Source: Solimonas sp. (GTDB lineage: Bacteria > Pseudomonadota > Gammaproteobacteria > Nevskiales > Nevskiaceae). From it: DNA of 32,860 bases. Position 1 is the stretch's first letter, and every line of letters starts with the position of its first letter. The position numbers were made by a program, and so were the translations under genes. The notes under the pieces are model-generated. The model made no database searches and was not told the origin of the DNA. It worked only from the letters and a program-made list of their open reading frames with translations. Positions 1-6,642 of the stretch are shown here, piece by piece. The stretch covers positions 1 through 32,860 of the forward strand of contig JASBRP010000013.1 of assembly GCA_030149365.1 (NCBI GenBank), given 5' to 3'.

Positions 1-81
1 GCGCGGCGGCGTTTTCCCCGGCGGGGCGCGTGCGTTTCTCCCATCTTCAGGTTGGGCGCGGGCGTGGGCCGCTTTGCACAC

Positions 82-105
82 GTGGGGCCAAAGGGCCGCT
101 CCTAC
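82..105 (-). repeat. REP-like palindrome (TAGGAGC family), reverse orientation
   Basis: Read on the minus strand this is GTAGGAGCGGCC, a short loop, then GGCC. It shares the TAGGAGC head with the element at 529-552, so the csaA-like gene lies between two head-sharing palindromes in opposite orientation. The arrangement resembles REP/REPIN sequences. No transposase is visible nearby. Confidence 0.55.
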
Positions 106-123
106 CGGAAAAAGGAATCGCTA

Positions 124-519
124 ATGGTGCAGCACGTCATCGATACCGAAGGCCAGCCCTACGCGCCGGACAAATGGCCGCGCAAGCCGGACTGCGGCAG
201 CGAGGGCTTCCTGGCGCTGGACCTGCGCGTGGGCACGGTGCTGAGCGCCGAGCCCTTCGCCAAGGCGCGCAAGCCGGCCTACCAGTTGCGCGTGGATTTC
301 GGACCCACGGTGGGTGTGCTGCAAACCAGCGCGCAGGTCACCAACTACGCGGCGGAATCCCTGGTGGGCCGCCGTGTGGTCGGTGCGATCAACCTGGGCG
401 AGAAGCGCATCGCCGGCTTCACCAGCCAGTTCCTGGTGCTGGGCGCGCTGTCGCCCGACGGCACGGTGAACCTGCTGGCGCCGGATGGCGCGCCGCCGGA
501 TGGGGCGCTGGTGGCCTGA
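124..519 (+). CDS. csaA: CsaA-like tRNA-binding domain protein
   Basis: This is a 131-residue protein made almost entirely of one EMAP/CsaA-type OB-fold tRNA-binding domain. The family core is visible: Leu-Asp-Leu-Arg-Val-Gly-Thr-Val near residue 31, a Leu-Gln-Thr-Ser-Ala-Gln-Val-Thr stretch in the middle, and an Arg-Ile-Ala-Gly-Phe-Thr-Ser-Gln motif near residue 100, then a Pro-Asp-Gly-Ala-Pro-Pro-Asp-Gly tail. CsaA proteins of about 110 residues are dimeric, bind tRNA and have been linked to chaperone or export functions. This one has about 25 extra N-terminal residues. The ATG at 124 is chosen because AAGGA at 112-116 is well placed; an in-frame ATG at 52 would run through the REP-like element at 82-105. 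It stands alone, with the next gene convergent. Family assignment is secure; cellular role is inferred. Confidence 0.88.
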   Translation: MVQHVIDTEGQPYAPDKWPRKPDCGSEGFLALDLRVGTVLSAEPFAKARKPAYQLRVDFGPTVGVLQTSAQVTNYAAESLVGRRVVGAINLGEKRIAGFTSQFLVLGALSPDGTVNLLAPDGAPPDGALVA

Positions 520-528
520 TGTTTTTCC

Positions 529-552
529 TGTAGGAGCCAGCTTGCTGGCGAC
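529..552 (+). repeat. REP-like palindrome (TAGGAGC family)
   Basis: TGTAGGA is followed by GCCAGC-TT-GCTGGC (536-549), a 6-bp perfect stem. It begins ten bases after the csaA-like stop codon. It has no T-run, so it is better read as a REP-type repeat than as an intrinsic terminator. Confidence 0.6.
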
Positions 553-556
553 TTTC

Positions 557-672
557 GGGGGGCCATCCATGGCGAGACTGCGGCTCGCCCATTGAACCCC
601 TGCCCGGCCATCCATGGCCGGGCGTTCGGCGACGCAGGCGATGCCGTTTAGGCATCGCCTAAACGCGTCGCC
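557..672 (+). repeat. Composite palindromic repeat, copy 1
   Basis: The element has three visible modules. A degenerate lead block contains CCATCCATGG (563-572) and a GGCGAG/CTCGCC stem. A perfect palindrome follows, GCCCGGCCA (602-610), loop TCCA, TGGCCGGGC (615-623). Then comes a nested hairpin with outer arms GGCGACGC (628-635) and GCGTCGCC (665-672), and inner arms AGGCGATGCC (636-645) and GGCATCGCCT (651-660) around the loop GTTTA. The same architecture recurs at 6519-6640 and 32794-32860. The nested hairpin contains the stop codon and last eight codons of the phospholipase gene on the other strand. Confidence 0.85.
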
Positions 673-2774
673 TCACCCATCGCCGGATCGCTCACCGAGT
701 GGCGCCCCGTCTCCACGCGCCCCGCGACACGGCGCAGGAACGCGGCGTCCTCGTCCACCGTCACGCTGAGGTCGTACCAGGCGCCACTATCGGCCAGCGC
801 CCAGAAGTGCTCGATCTCCCGCCCCGCCTCCACCTTGAAGCTCCAGGGGCCGTCGTTACGGTAGGCGTTCGCCGCCACGTGGAAAGTGCAGGCCGCCGTG
901 CCGTCGTTGCGCAGCTTGAGGCTGACGTCGCCGTTGGCGATGTCGTAGCAGACGCGGACCTCGGGGCTGGCAGCCGATGACAGGGCGCCGGCATTCCTGA
1001 AGTGGCGGTGGAAGCCGTTGGGGCCCAGCACCCACAGGTCGTGGTTGCCGGTGAGCCCCGGTGTCCAGCGATGGCTCAGTTGCTTACCCGGTTCCACGGC
1101 GTAGCGGTGAGGCACGCCATCCAGGTCGTTCTGGTTGTAGACGTGGAACACGGCGCCGGCGCTGCCGGTGTTGCTGAAGAACAGCTCCAGCCCCAGCGCG
1201 CTGCGAAGCGGCTCCACGTGAAGTTCGTAGGGCAGCGCGCGCGAGTAGCGCACACCGCGCTCCTGCTGCGGCAGCGTACCGGCATCGCCCGTGGGCGCCG
1301 CGATCTGCAGCAACTGCTCCTGCGCCTGGCGCAGCGCGTCGGCCTGCTCGCGCGTGCCGTAGGGCAGCGCGGGGAAGGCTTCGTCGTTGGGATTGGCGAA
1401 GTTGAAGCAGGACGTGAGGTCGCCCATGAAGGCACGGCGGTAGGGCGTGATGTTGGGCTCCGCCACGCCGAAACGCGCCTCCAGGAATCGGATGATCGAG
1501 GTGTGGTCGAAAGCCTGCGAGTTGACCCAGCCGCCGCGGCTCCAGGGCGAGACGATATACATCGGCACGCGCGGCCCGGGGCCGAAGCTGCTGCCGACGA
1601 AGCTAGGATCGCGGGAGTTGGCATTGGTGGCGTAACGCTCGCCGGAATCGTCCGCGGTGCTGGCACCGGCCTTGGCGCCGGTGATCTGCCCGGCCGCCAG
1701 GAACGAGGGCGCGGCCGGCGGCGGCACGTGGTCGAAGAAGCCGTCGTTCTCGTCGAACATCACCAGCAGCACGGTCTTGCTCCAGACCTCCGGGTCGGCG
1801 ATCAGCGCGCGCAGCACTTCCTGGGTGAACCAGCCGCCCTGCACCGGGCTGGAGGGGCCGGTGTGCTCGGAGTAGCCGGCCGGGCCGACGACGTAGGACA
1901 CCTGCGGCAGGCGCCCAGCGAGCACATCGTTGCGCAGACCGTCAAACGTGCCGGCCTTCATCGTGGTGCTGAGTCCCTTCAGCAGCAAGGGGTTGTTGGG
2001 CTCGCTCTCGCGGTTCTCGTAGGCGAGGCGGAAGTTGCGGAAGCCCTCCAGCGAGTTGTCGGTGAAGTTGTCGTCCATGTCCTGGTAGACCTTCCAGGAC
2101 ACACCAGCCGCTTCCAGGCGCTCGGCATAGGTGGTCCAGGTGAAGCCTTCACCGGAGGGGCCGAGATCGTCGTTGTCGTTGTACAGGCGCGGACCGCCGC
2201 CGGTGCCGTGCGGATCGTTCCAGCCGGTGAACATGAACAGACGGTTGGGGTTGGTGTTGCCGTGGTAGGCGCAGTGATAGGCGTCGCAGATCGTGAAGGC
2301 ATCGGCCAGCGCGAACTGGAACGGCAGCTCGGCCTGGCGGTAGTAGCCCATCGACTGGTTTTCCTTGAACGTCGGCCAGCGGCCGAAGCGCCCCTTGTTC
2401 CAGGCCGGGATCGAGTCGGCCCAGCCGTGCGGCGTGCCGGACACGCGCTGCGCGTTGCCGGCGCTGCTGTCGAGGTGATACGGGCGGATGACCTGGCCGG
2501 CGAGGTTGCGCTGCTCCCAGACCGTGCGGCCGCCACTTTGCGGCACGGTGAAGCGGTCGCCGAAGCCGCGCACGCCACGCAAGGTGCCGAAGTAATGATC
2601 GAAGCTGCGGTTTTCCTGCATCAGGATCACCACGTGCTCCACGTCATGGATGGTGCCGCTGCGCCGGGCCGCGGGGATCGCCAGCGCCTCGGCGAGGATC
2701 TGCGGGAAGATCGTGGCACCGGCGACACCGGCACCGGCCAACTGGAGGAAGCGGCGGCGGTCCATCTGGCTCAC
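648..2774 (-). CDS. plcN: Tat-exported phosphocholine-type phospholipase C
   Basis: A 708-residue enzyme that cleaves the phosphodiester of phospholipids such as phosphatidylcholine outside the cytoplasm. The N-terminus has a twin-arginine signal (Asp-Arg-Arg-Arg-Phe-Leu-Gln, residues 5-11, then a hydrophobic stretch). The phosphoesterase domain starts with His-Val-Val-Ile-Leu-Met-Gln-Glu-Asn-Arg-Ser-Phe-Asp-His-Tyr-Phe-Gly (47-63). A second metal/catalytic motif, Asp-Glu-Asn-Asp-Gly-Phe-Phe-Asp-His-Val, lies at 341-350. The last about 200 residues hold two repeats of the C-terminal domain typical of this family. Length matches Pseudomonas PlcH/PlcN-type enzymes (about 690-730). The start overlaps the stop of the upstream small lipoprotein gene by four bases (ATGA), so the two are translationally coupled. 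Met1 or Met4 could start. The final residues come from a repeat element. The haemolytic or non-haemolytic subtype cannot be read from the sequence, so the symbol is tentative. Confidence 0.92.
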   Translation of the reverse strand: MSQMDRRRFLQLAGAGVAGATIFPQILAEALAIPAARRSGTIHDVEHVVILMQENRSFDHYFGTLRGVRGFGDRFTVPQSGGRTVWEQRNLAGQVIRPYHLDSSAGNAQRVSGTPHGWADSIPAWNKGRFGRWPTFKENQSMGYYRQAELPFQFALADAFTICDAYHCAYHGNTNPNRLFMFTGWNDPHGTGGGPRLYNDNDDLGPSGEGFTWTTYAERLEAAGVSWKVYQDMDDNFTDNSLEGFRNFRLAYENRESEPNNPLLLKGLSTTMKAGTFDGLRNDVLAGRLPQVSYVVGPAGYSEHTGPSSPVQGGWFTQEVLRALIADPEVWSKTVLLVMFDENDGFFDHVPPPAAPSFLAAGQITGAKAGASTADDSGERYATNANSRDPSFVGSSFGPGPRVPMYIVSPWSRGGWVNSQAFDHTSIIRFLEARFGVAEPNITPYRRAFMGDLTSCFNFANPNDEAFPALPYGTREQADALRQAQEQLLQIAAPTGDAGTLPQQERGVRYSRALPYELHVEPLRSALGLELFFSNTGSAGAVFHVYNQNDLDGVPHRYAVEPGKQLSHRWTPGLTGNHDLWVLGPNGFHRHFRNAGALSSAASPEVRVCYDIANGDVSLKLRNDGTAACTFHVAANAYRNDGPWSFKVEAGREIEHFWALADSGAWYDLSVTVDEDAAFLRRVAGRVETGRHSVSDPAMGEATRLGDA

Positions 2775-2977
2775 GAGCGCGCCCCGGTTTCAGCACAGCT
2801 GCCGTCCTGGCGCGCCGCGACATCCTGTGCGCCCGGGGCCGGCGGGCAGCGCATCACGCGCGGGGCCGGCTCTTCGGGGTTGGGGGCCGGCGTGGTGGTT
2901 TCAGGAGCTTCCGAGCGGCTGCAGGCGCTCAGGACGGCGGTCAGCAGCAGGCTGGCCAGCAAGGGGGAACGGGGCAT
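2771..2977 (-). CDS. Small lipoprotein upstream of phospholipase C
   Basis: A 68-residue protein. It has a basic N-terminus, a hydrophobic segment at residues 5-17 and a lipobox ending Leu-Ser-Ala-Cys (Cys19), followed by a Pro/Glu-rich, low-complexity tail with two further cysteines. The predicted product is a lipid-anchored periplasmic or outer-membrane peptide of about 50 residues. Its TGA overlaps the ATG of the phospholipase gene (ATGA at 2771-2774), a strong sign that it is real and expressed as the first gene of a two-gene operon. It could help retain, fold or release the phospholipase, but that is only inferred from position. I recognise no named family. Confidence 0.72.
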   Translation of the reverse strand: MPRSPLLASLLLTAVLSACSRSEAPETTTPAPNPEEPAPRVMRCPPAPGAQDVAARQDGSCAETGARS

Positions 2978-3124
2978 GGGCGTCTTTTCCGTCTCGGTCG
3001 GTAAAACGGCCAGCCTAGGCAGCGATGTGGTCAGGACGATGAAAGTCCAGCCCCGGCCACGGATAAATCCATACCGGAATCAAGGGCTCGGCGCGGTCCA
3101 CAAGGAATTTTTCCGGACCCTGCC

Positions 3125-3152
3125 TTGATGCCTGACGCCTGTCAGGTATATC
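3125..3152 (+). promoter_or_regulatory. lexA-imu promoter with embedded LexA-type operator
   Basis: TTGATG (3125-3130) and TATATC (3147-3152) are separated by 16 bases, and those 16 bases are the perfect inverted repeat CCTGAC-GCCT-GTCAGG (3131-3146). The predicted start of transcription falls about 3158-3160, next to the lexA ATG at 3162, and no Shine-Dalgarno is present. Geometry (5- or 6-bp arms, 4-bp spacer) differs from the E. coli CTG-N10-CAG box and resembles the AGTAC-N4-GTGCT layout I recall for the second LexA of Pseudomonas putida. The operator role is inferred from position and symmetry. Confidence 0.7.
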
Positions 3153-3161
3153 GTTTCTCCC

Positions 3162-3821
3162 ATGCACAAGCTCCCCGCCAGACAGCAGGACCTGATGGAC
3201 TTCATCCTGCGCTTCGCGCGGGATTCGGGCCTGCCGCCGACGCGCGGCGACATCGCCACCGCCCTGGGCATCACGCGCCAGACCGCGGACCAGCACCTGC
3301 GCGCCCTGGCCACCAAGGGCCTGATCGAGCTGCTTCCCGATACCTCGCGCGGCATCCGCATCCTGGATGCCGATGCATTGGCCGCCAACGACCCCTGGCG
3401 CCTGCCGCTGGTGGGCCGCATCGCCGCCGGCTCGCCGGTGTTGGCGCCGGACCACATCGAGGAACAGCTGCGGGTGGACCCTGCCCTGTTCCAGCCGCGC
3501 GCCGATTTCCTCTACCGCGTGCAGGGCCGCTCGATGGAGCGCGCCCACATCCTGCCGGGCGACCTGGTGGGCATCCACCAGCAGGCCACGGCGCGCAACA
3601 ACCAGATCGTCGCCGTCGCCATCGAGGACCGCCTGACCGGCGAGCCCACGCTGACGCTCAAGCGCTACCGCCAGCAGGACCGCATGGTCACCCTGCTGTC
3701 CGAGAACGACGACCAACAGAGCTACGCGCCGATCGTGATCGACCTGGGCCGCCAGCGCTGCGAGATCGTGGGCCTGTTCGCCGGGCTGATCCGCCTCAAC
3801 CGCGACGCGCCGGAGTCCTGA
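3162..3821 (+). CDS. lexA: LexA-family SOS repressor (imu-cassette type)
   Basis: A 219-residue self-cleaving repressor. The N-terminal winged helix spans about residues 1-68, with the recognition region Thr-Arg-Gly-Asp-Ile-Ala-Thr-Ala-Leu-Gly-Ile-Thr-Arg-Gln-Thr at 27-41. The cleavage site is Ala89-Gly90 (Arg-Ile-Ala-Ala-Gly-Ser). The S24-type protease domain has the Ser124 nucleophile (Gly-Arg-Ser-Met, where many LexAs have Gly-Asp/Met-Ser-Met) and the Lys167 general base. The spacing of the dyad is 43 residues against 37 in E. coli. Met3162 gives the family N-terminus Met-x-x-Leu-x-x-Arg-Gln. The gene leads a cassette with imuA, imuB and dnaE2, the setting of the second, cassette-specific LexA in pseudomonads and xanthomonads. 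It probably represses its own operon through the 3131-3146 palindrome. Whether a separate global LexA exists elsewhere cannot be seen. Confidence 0.93.
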   Translation: MHKLPARQQDLMDFILRFARDSGLPPTRGDIATALGITRQTADQHLRALATKGLIELLPDTSRGIRILDADALAANDPWRLPLVGRIAAGSPVLAPDHIEEQLRVDPALFQPRADFLYRVQGRSMERAHILPGDLVGIHQQATARNNQIVAVAIEDRLTGEPTLTLKRYRQQDRMVTLLSENDDQQSYAPIVIDLGRQRCEIVGLFAGLIRLNRDAPES

Positions 3822-4498
3822 TGAATCCGCGTCTGGATCCCCTGCGGCAGGTCCGCGGCGTCTGGGTCGGCGTCGAAACCGCCCCCGTGCCCGCCGTGGC
3901 CAGCGGTCACCTGACGCTGGACCGCCAGTTGCCCGGCCATGGCTGGCCGCGCGGCAGCCTGGTGGAAATCCTCACCGCTGCGCCGGGCATTGGCGAAGTC
4001 TCGCTGCTGCTGCCGGCCCTGCGCCGCCTGGCCACGGAGAAGCGCGTGGCTTTCGTGCAGCCGCCCTTCGTGCCCTATGCGCCGTCGCTGGCACAGAGCG
4101 GCCTGCCGCTGGAACGCATCGCCTGGATCGACGCCGAGGGCGCCGAGGCGCAATGGGCCACCGAACAGGCCCTGCGCAGCGGTGCCGTCAGCGCGGTGCT
4201 GTACTGGGGCGCCAGCCTCGACGCCTTGGAACTGCGCCGGCTGCAGCTCGCGGCCGAGGGCAGCCAGGCACTGCTGTTCCTGTTTCGCCCCATGTCCGCC
4301 CTGACCGCGCCCAGCACGGCGGCGGTGCGCATGGCGCTCAACCCGCAGAAAGGAAAACTGCGGATCGATTTGCTGAAGGCGCGCGGCGGACGGCCGGGCG
4401 TGTTGCAGGTGGACCCTTTCCGGCGAACGGCTCCTCCACGGGCGTCGGAACTCCTGGCACCTGCGACACCTTCCGTCCGCCGTGCAGCCCTCACCTAG
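3821..4498 (+). CDS. imuA: ImuA, SOS mutagenesis accessory protein
   Basis: A 225-residue RecA/SulA-like protein that works with ImuB and DnaE2 in damage-induced mutagenesis. The diagnostic stretch Gly-Ser-Leu-Val-Glu-Ile-Leu-Thr-Ala-Ala-Pro-Gly-Ile-Gly-Glu-Val lies near residue 45 in the place of a Walker A loop, but without the Gly-Lys-Thr/Ser of an active ATPase, as usual in ImuA. The C-terminal part ends in a Pro/Ala/Arg-rich tail. The ATG at 3821 overlaps the lexA TGA (TGATG), so translation is coupled. An upstream in-frame extension into lexA has no support. Position between lexA and imuB supports the call. Confidence 0.92.
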   Translation: MNPRLDPLRQVRGVWVGVETAPVPAVASGHLTLDRQLPGHGWPRGSLVEILTAAPGIGEVSLLLPALRRLATEKRVAFVQPPFVPYAPSLAQSGLPLERIAWIDAEGAEAQWATEQALRSGAVSAVLYWGASLDALELRRLQLAAEGSQALLFLFRPMSALTAPSTAAVRMALNPQKGKLRIDLLKARGGRPGVLQVDPFRRTAPPRASELLAPATPSVRRAALT

Positions 4499-4516
4499 CC
4501 TCACGGACCACCCGTC

Positions 4517-5911
4517 ATGCTATGGCTCTGTCTTCACCTGCCCGCCCTGCCGCTGGAAGCGCTCGCGCCTCCGCCCGAGTTGCCCTTCGCGGTCCATGAG
4601 CGCCGTGGCGGCAAGCGCCTGCTGATCGCCGTCAACGAAGCCGCCGCGCGCCAGCGCATCGAGCCCGGCATGACGGTGCCCGCCGCGCAGGGCCTGCTGC
4701 CGGCATTGCGCGTGGCCGAGCGCCAGCCGCGCGCCGAGAAGCAGGCGCTGCAGCACCTGGCCGACTGGGCGCGGCAGTTCGGCAGCGAGCTGTTCTTCGA
4801 CACGCCGCGACAGATGCTGTGGCTGGAGATCGGTTCCGGCCTGAAGTACTTCGGCGGCCTGGACTCGCTGCTGCCGCGCCTGCAGACCTCGCTGCAGGGT
4901 CTGGGCTACATCGCAGGCATCGGCATCGGCCCCACGCCGGAAGCCGCGGCCTGGAACGCCCAGGCCGAGGACGGCCCGATCCTGAAGCCGCGCGAACTCT
5001 CCGAGCGCCTGGGCTACTACCCGCTGGCCTGGCTGCCTTTTCCCGAAGCGGTGGAAGGCCTGGCCAGCAGCGGCGTGAAGACCCTGGCGGAACTGCTGCG
5101 CCTGCCGGCCGACGGCCTGGCCCGGCGCTTCGGCCCGGCACTGCCGGATTACCTGCAACGCCTGCTGGGCCAGCGGCCCGATGCGCGCGAGCGCTACCTG
5201 CCGCCCAAGGTCTACCGCCGCCGCATGGAATTCCTCGGCGCCATCGAGAGCACCGAGGGCCTGCTGTTCCCGATCCGTCGCGCGCTGACGGAATTCCAGG
5301 GTTACCTGCGTGCCCGCGACAGCACGGTGCAGCACTTCATCTTCGAGTTCGAGCATGAGGGCCACCCGCGCACGCGCATGGACCTGCGCCTGACCGCGCC
5401 CGCGCGCGATGCCGCGCATTTCCTGGTGATCGTACGCGAGCGGCTGGAGCGCCTGGCCTTGCCGGCACCCTCGCTGGCGCTGACGCTGCGGGCCGAGCGC
5501 TTCCTGGTGCCGGACCTGCACCAGGGCGACCTGTTCGACCAACGCCTGCAGCAGGACGGCGAATGGCTGGGCCTGCTGGAGAAACTGCAGGCGCGCCTGG
5601 GCAGCGACGCGATCCGCTTCCTGGGCCTGCGCGCCGAACACCTGCCGGAACGCAGCTGGCATGCCTCACGCCAGCCACAGCCGGGCCAGGCAGAGTTCCC
5701 GCCGCGTCCGTTCTGGCTTCTGGCGCGGCCCCAGGCACTGCATCAGCCGCCGCGCCTGCGTGGCCGCCCCGAGCGTATCGAGGGCGGCTGGTGGGACGGC
5801 GCCGATGCGCAGCGCGACTATTTCCTCGCCGAATCCGACAGCGGCTCGCAACTCTGGGTGTATCGCGACGCGCTGAACGGCGGCTGGTTCATGCATGGAC
5901 TCTGGGCCTGA
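4517..5911 (+). CDS. imuB: ImuB, catalytically inactive Y-family polymerase-like protein
   Basis: A 464-residue member of the DinB/UmuC fold. It acts as the hub of the ImuA-ImuB-DnaE2 mutasome, where it is known to bind the beta clamp and the other subunits. The N-terminus starts Met-Leu-Trp-Leu-Cys-Leu-His-Leu-Pro where an active Y-family enzyme has the metal-binding Asp-x-Asp. The second acidic site is also absent (Trp-Leu-Glu-Ile-Gly near residue 103 instead of Ser-x-Asp-Glu). The protein is therefore expected to be non-polymerising, as known for ImuB. The C-terminal region has the Gly-Gly-Trp-Trp-Asp-Gly and Arg-Asp-Tyr-Phe segments typical of ImuB tails. The gene begins 18 bases after imuA and ends two bases before the next ATG. 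Confidence 0.92.
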   Translation: MLWLCLHLPALPLEALAPPPELPFAVHERRGGKRLLIAVNEAAARQRIEPGMTVPAAQGLLPALRVAERQPRAEKQALQHLADWARQFGSELFFDTPRQMLWLEIGSGLKYFGGLDSLLPRLQTSLQGLGYIAGIGIGPTPEAAAWNAQAEDGPILKPRELSERLGYYPLAWLPFPEAVEGLASSGVKTLAELLRLPADGLARRFGPALPDYLQRLLGQRPDARERYLPPKVYRRRMEFLGAIESTEGLLFPIRRALTEFQGYLRARDSTVQHFIFEFEHEGHPRTRMDLRLTAPARDAAHFLVIVRERLERLALPAPSLALTLRAERFLVPDLHQGDLFDQRLQQDGEWLGLLEKLQARLGSDAIRFLGLRAEHLPERSWHASRQPQPGQAEFPPRPFWLLARPQALHQPPRLRGRPERIEGGWWDGADAQRDYFLAESDSGSQLWVYRDALNGGWFMHGLWA

Positions 5912-5913
5912 CG

Positions 5914-6513
5914 ATGAACGATATCCAAGCCGCAAACCCCACTCCGCGCTTCCAGTCCTGGGACGACCAGGCCCTGCAGCAACTGCTCTCGAACACCCGC
6001 TCGCTGCGCCCGCGCGCGGAGCCCATCAAGCTTTCCGAAGCCCTGGAGCAGGTGCTGGCAAAACTGTTCCAGCCCCTCCCCGACCTGTCAGGAGCCGAGC
6101 CCATGAATCCCCGCATCAGCATGATCACCCTGGCGGTCCGCGACATGGCGGAATCGGTGCGCTTCTACGAGCAGGGCCTGGGCCTGCCGCGCATGAACTC
6201 GGACCCCAACGTCGCCTTCTTCCGCCTCAACGGCAGCTGGCTAGGCCTGTACGGACGCGAGGCCCTGGCGGAAGACGTCGGCGTGCCTGCCGCCGGCAAC
6301 GGTTTCTCCGGCTTCACGCTGGCACACAACCTGGAATCCGAGGACGCGGTCGATGCCCTGATGACGCAGGCCCTGGAGGCCGGCGCCCGTCTGGTGAAGC
6401 CGGCCCAGAAGGTGTTCTGGGGCGGCTACTCCGGCTACTTCAGCGATCCCGACGGCCACCTCTGGGAGGTCGCCCACAACCCGCACTTCTGGATCGGCCC
6501 GCGCGACGGGTGA
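5914..6513 (+). CDS. VOC/glyoxalase-fold protein inside the SOS operon
   Basis: A 199-residue reading frame whose C-terminal 136 residues are a single vicinal-oxygen-chelate (glyoxalase/bleomycin-resistance) domain. Visible are the first beta-alpha unit (Ile-Ser-Met-Ile-Thr-Leu-Ala-Val-Arg-Asp-Met), Phe-Tyr-Glu-Gln-Gly-Leu-Gly-Leu, and the terminal Gly-Tyr-Phe-Ser-Asp-Pro-Asp-Gly-His-Leu-Trp-Glu-Val, with Glu as the usual last metal ligand. Residues 1-63 are an extra helical segment with the same third-position GC bias as the rest. Two starts are possible: ATG 5914, two bases after the imuB stop (coupled, no Shine-Dalgarno), or ATG 6103, preceded by AGGAG at 6090-6094 and giving a standard VOC monomer. 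Both may be used. The substrate is unknown. Placement between imuB and dnaE2 implies SOS induction, perhaps for detoxification. Other possibilities are a resistance protein or a non-enzymatic binding protein. Confidence 0.82.
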   Translation: MNDIQAANPTPRFQSWDDQALQQLLSNTRSLRPRAEPIKLSEALEQVLAKLFQPLPDLSGAEPMNPRISMITLAVRDMAESVRFYEQGLGLPRMNSDPNVAFFRLNGSWLGLYGREALAEDVGVPAAGNGFSGFTLAHNLESEDAVDALMTQALEAGARLVKPAQKVFWGGYSGYFSDPDGHLWEVAHNPHFWIGPRDG

Positions 6514-6518
6514 TGCCT

Positions 6519-6640
6519 TGGGGGTGCCGTCCATGGCGCGACCTCACCAGGAGTATTGCCCACCTGCCCGGCCATCCATGGCCGGGCGTGATTCGCCAAA
6601 GGCAATGCCATTTAGGCATTGCCAAAGCGTGGCGAATCAT
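6519..6640 (+). repeat. Composite palindromic repeat, copy 2
   Basis: Same architecture as copy 1. A lead block with CCGTCCATGG is followed by the identical palindrome GCCCGGCCA (6566-6574), TCCA, TGGCCGGGC (6579-6587). A nested hairpin follows, with outer arms GATTCGCCA (6590-6598) and TGGCGAATC (6630-6638), and inner arms GGCAATGCC (6601-6609) and GGCATTGCC (6615-6623) around ATTTA. Compared with copy 1 the inner stem differs by a G-to-A matched by C-to-T on the other arm, so pairing is preserved. The element fills the gap between the VOC gene and dnaE2 and ends four bases before the dnaE2 ATG. Confidence 0.85.
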
Positions 6641-6642
6641 CC

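Noticed and set aside
602..672. Intrinsic terminator for the csaA-like and phospholipase genes
   Set aside because: Strong hairpins but no T-run, and the same structure appears at unrelated sites including in front of dnaE2, so it is a repeat rather than a dedicated terminator.
1002..3128. 708-residue plus-strand frame opposite the phospholipase C gene
   Set aside because: It is antisense to a clear enzyme, has the His/Arg/Gly/Val-rich make-up of a complementary-frame shadow, and shows no motif.
3125..3820. Upstream extension of imuA through lexA
   Set aside because: This region is lexA in another frame; the extension is Pro/Arg-rich shadow sequence and imuA homology starts at 3821.
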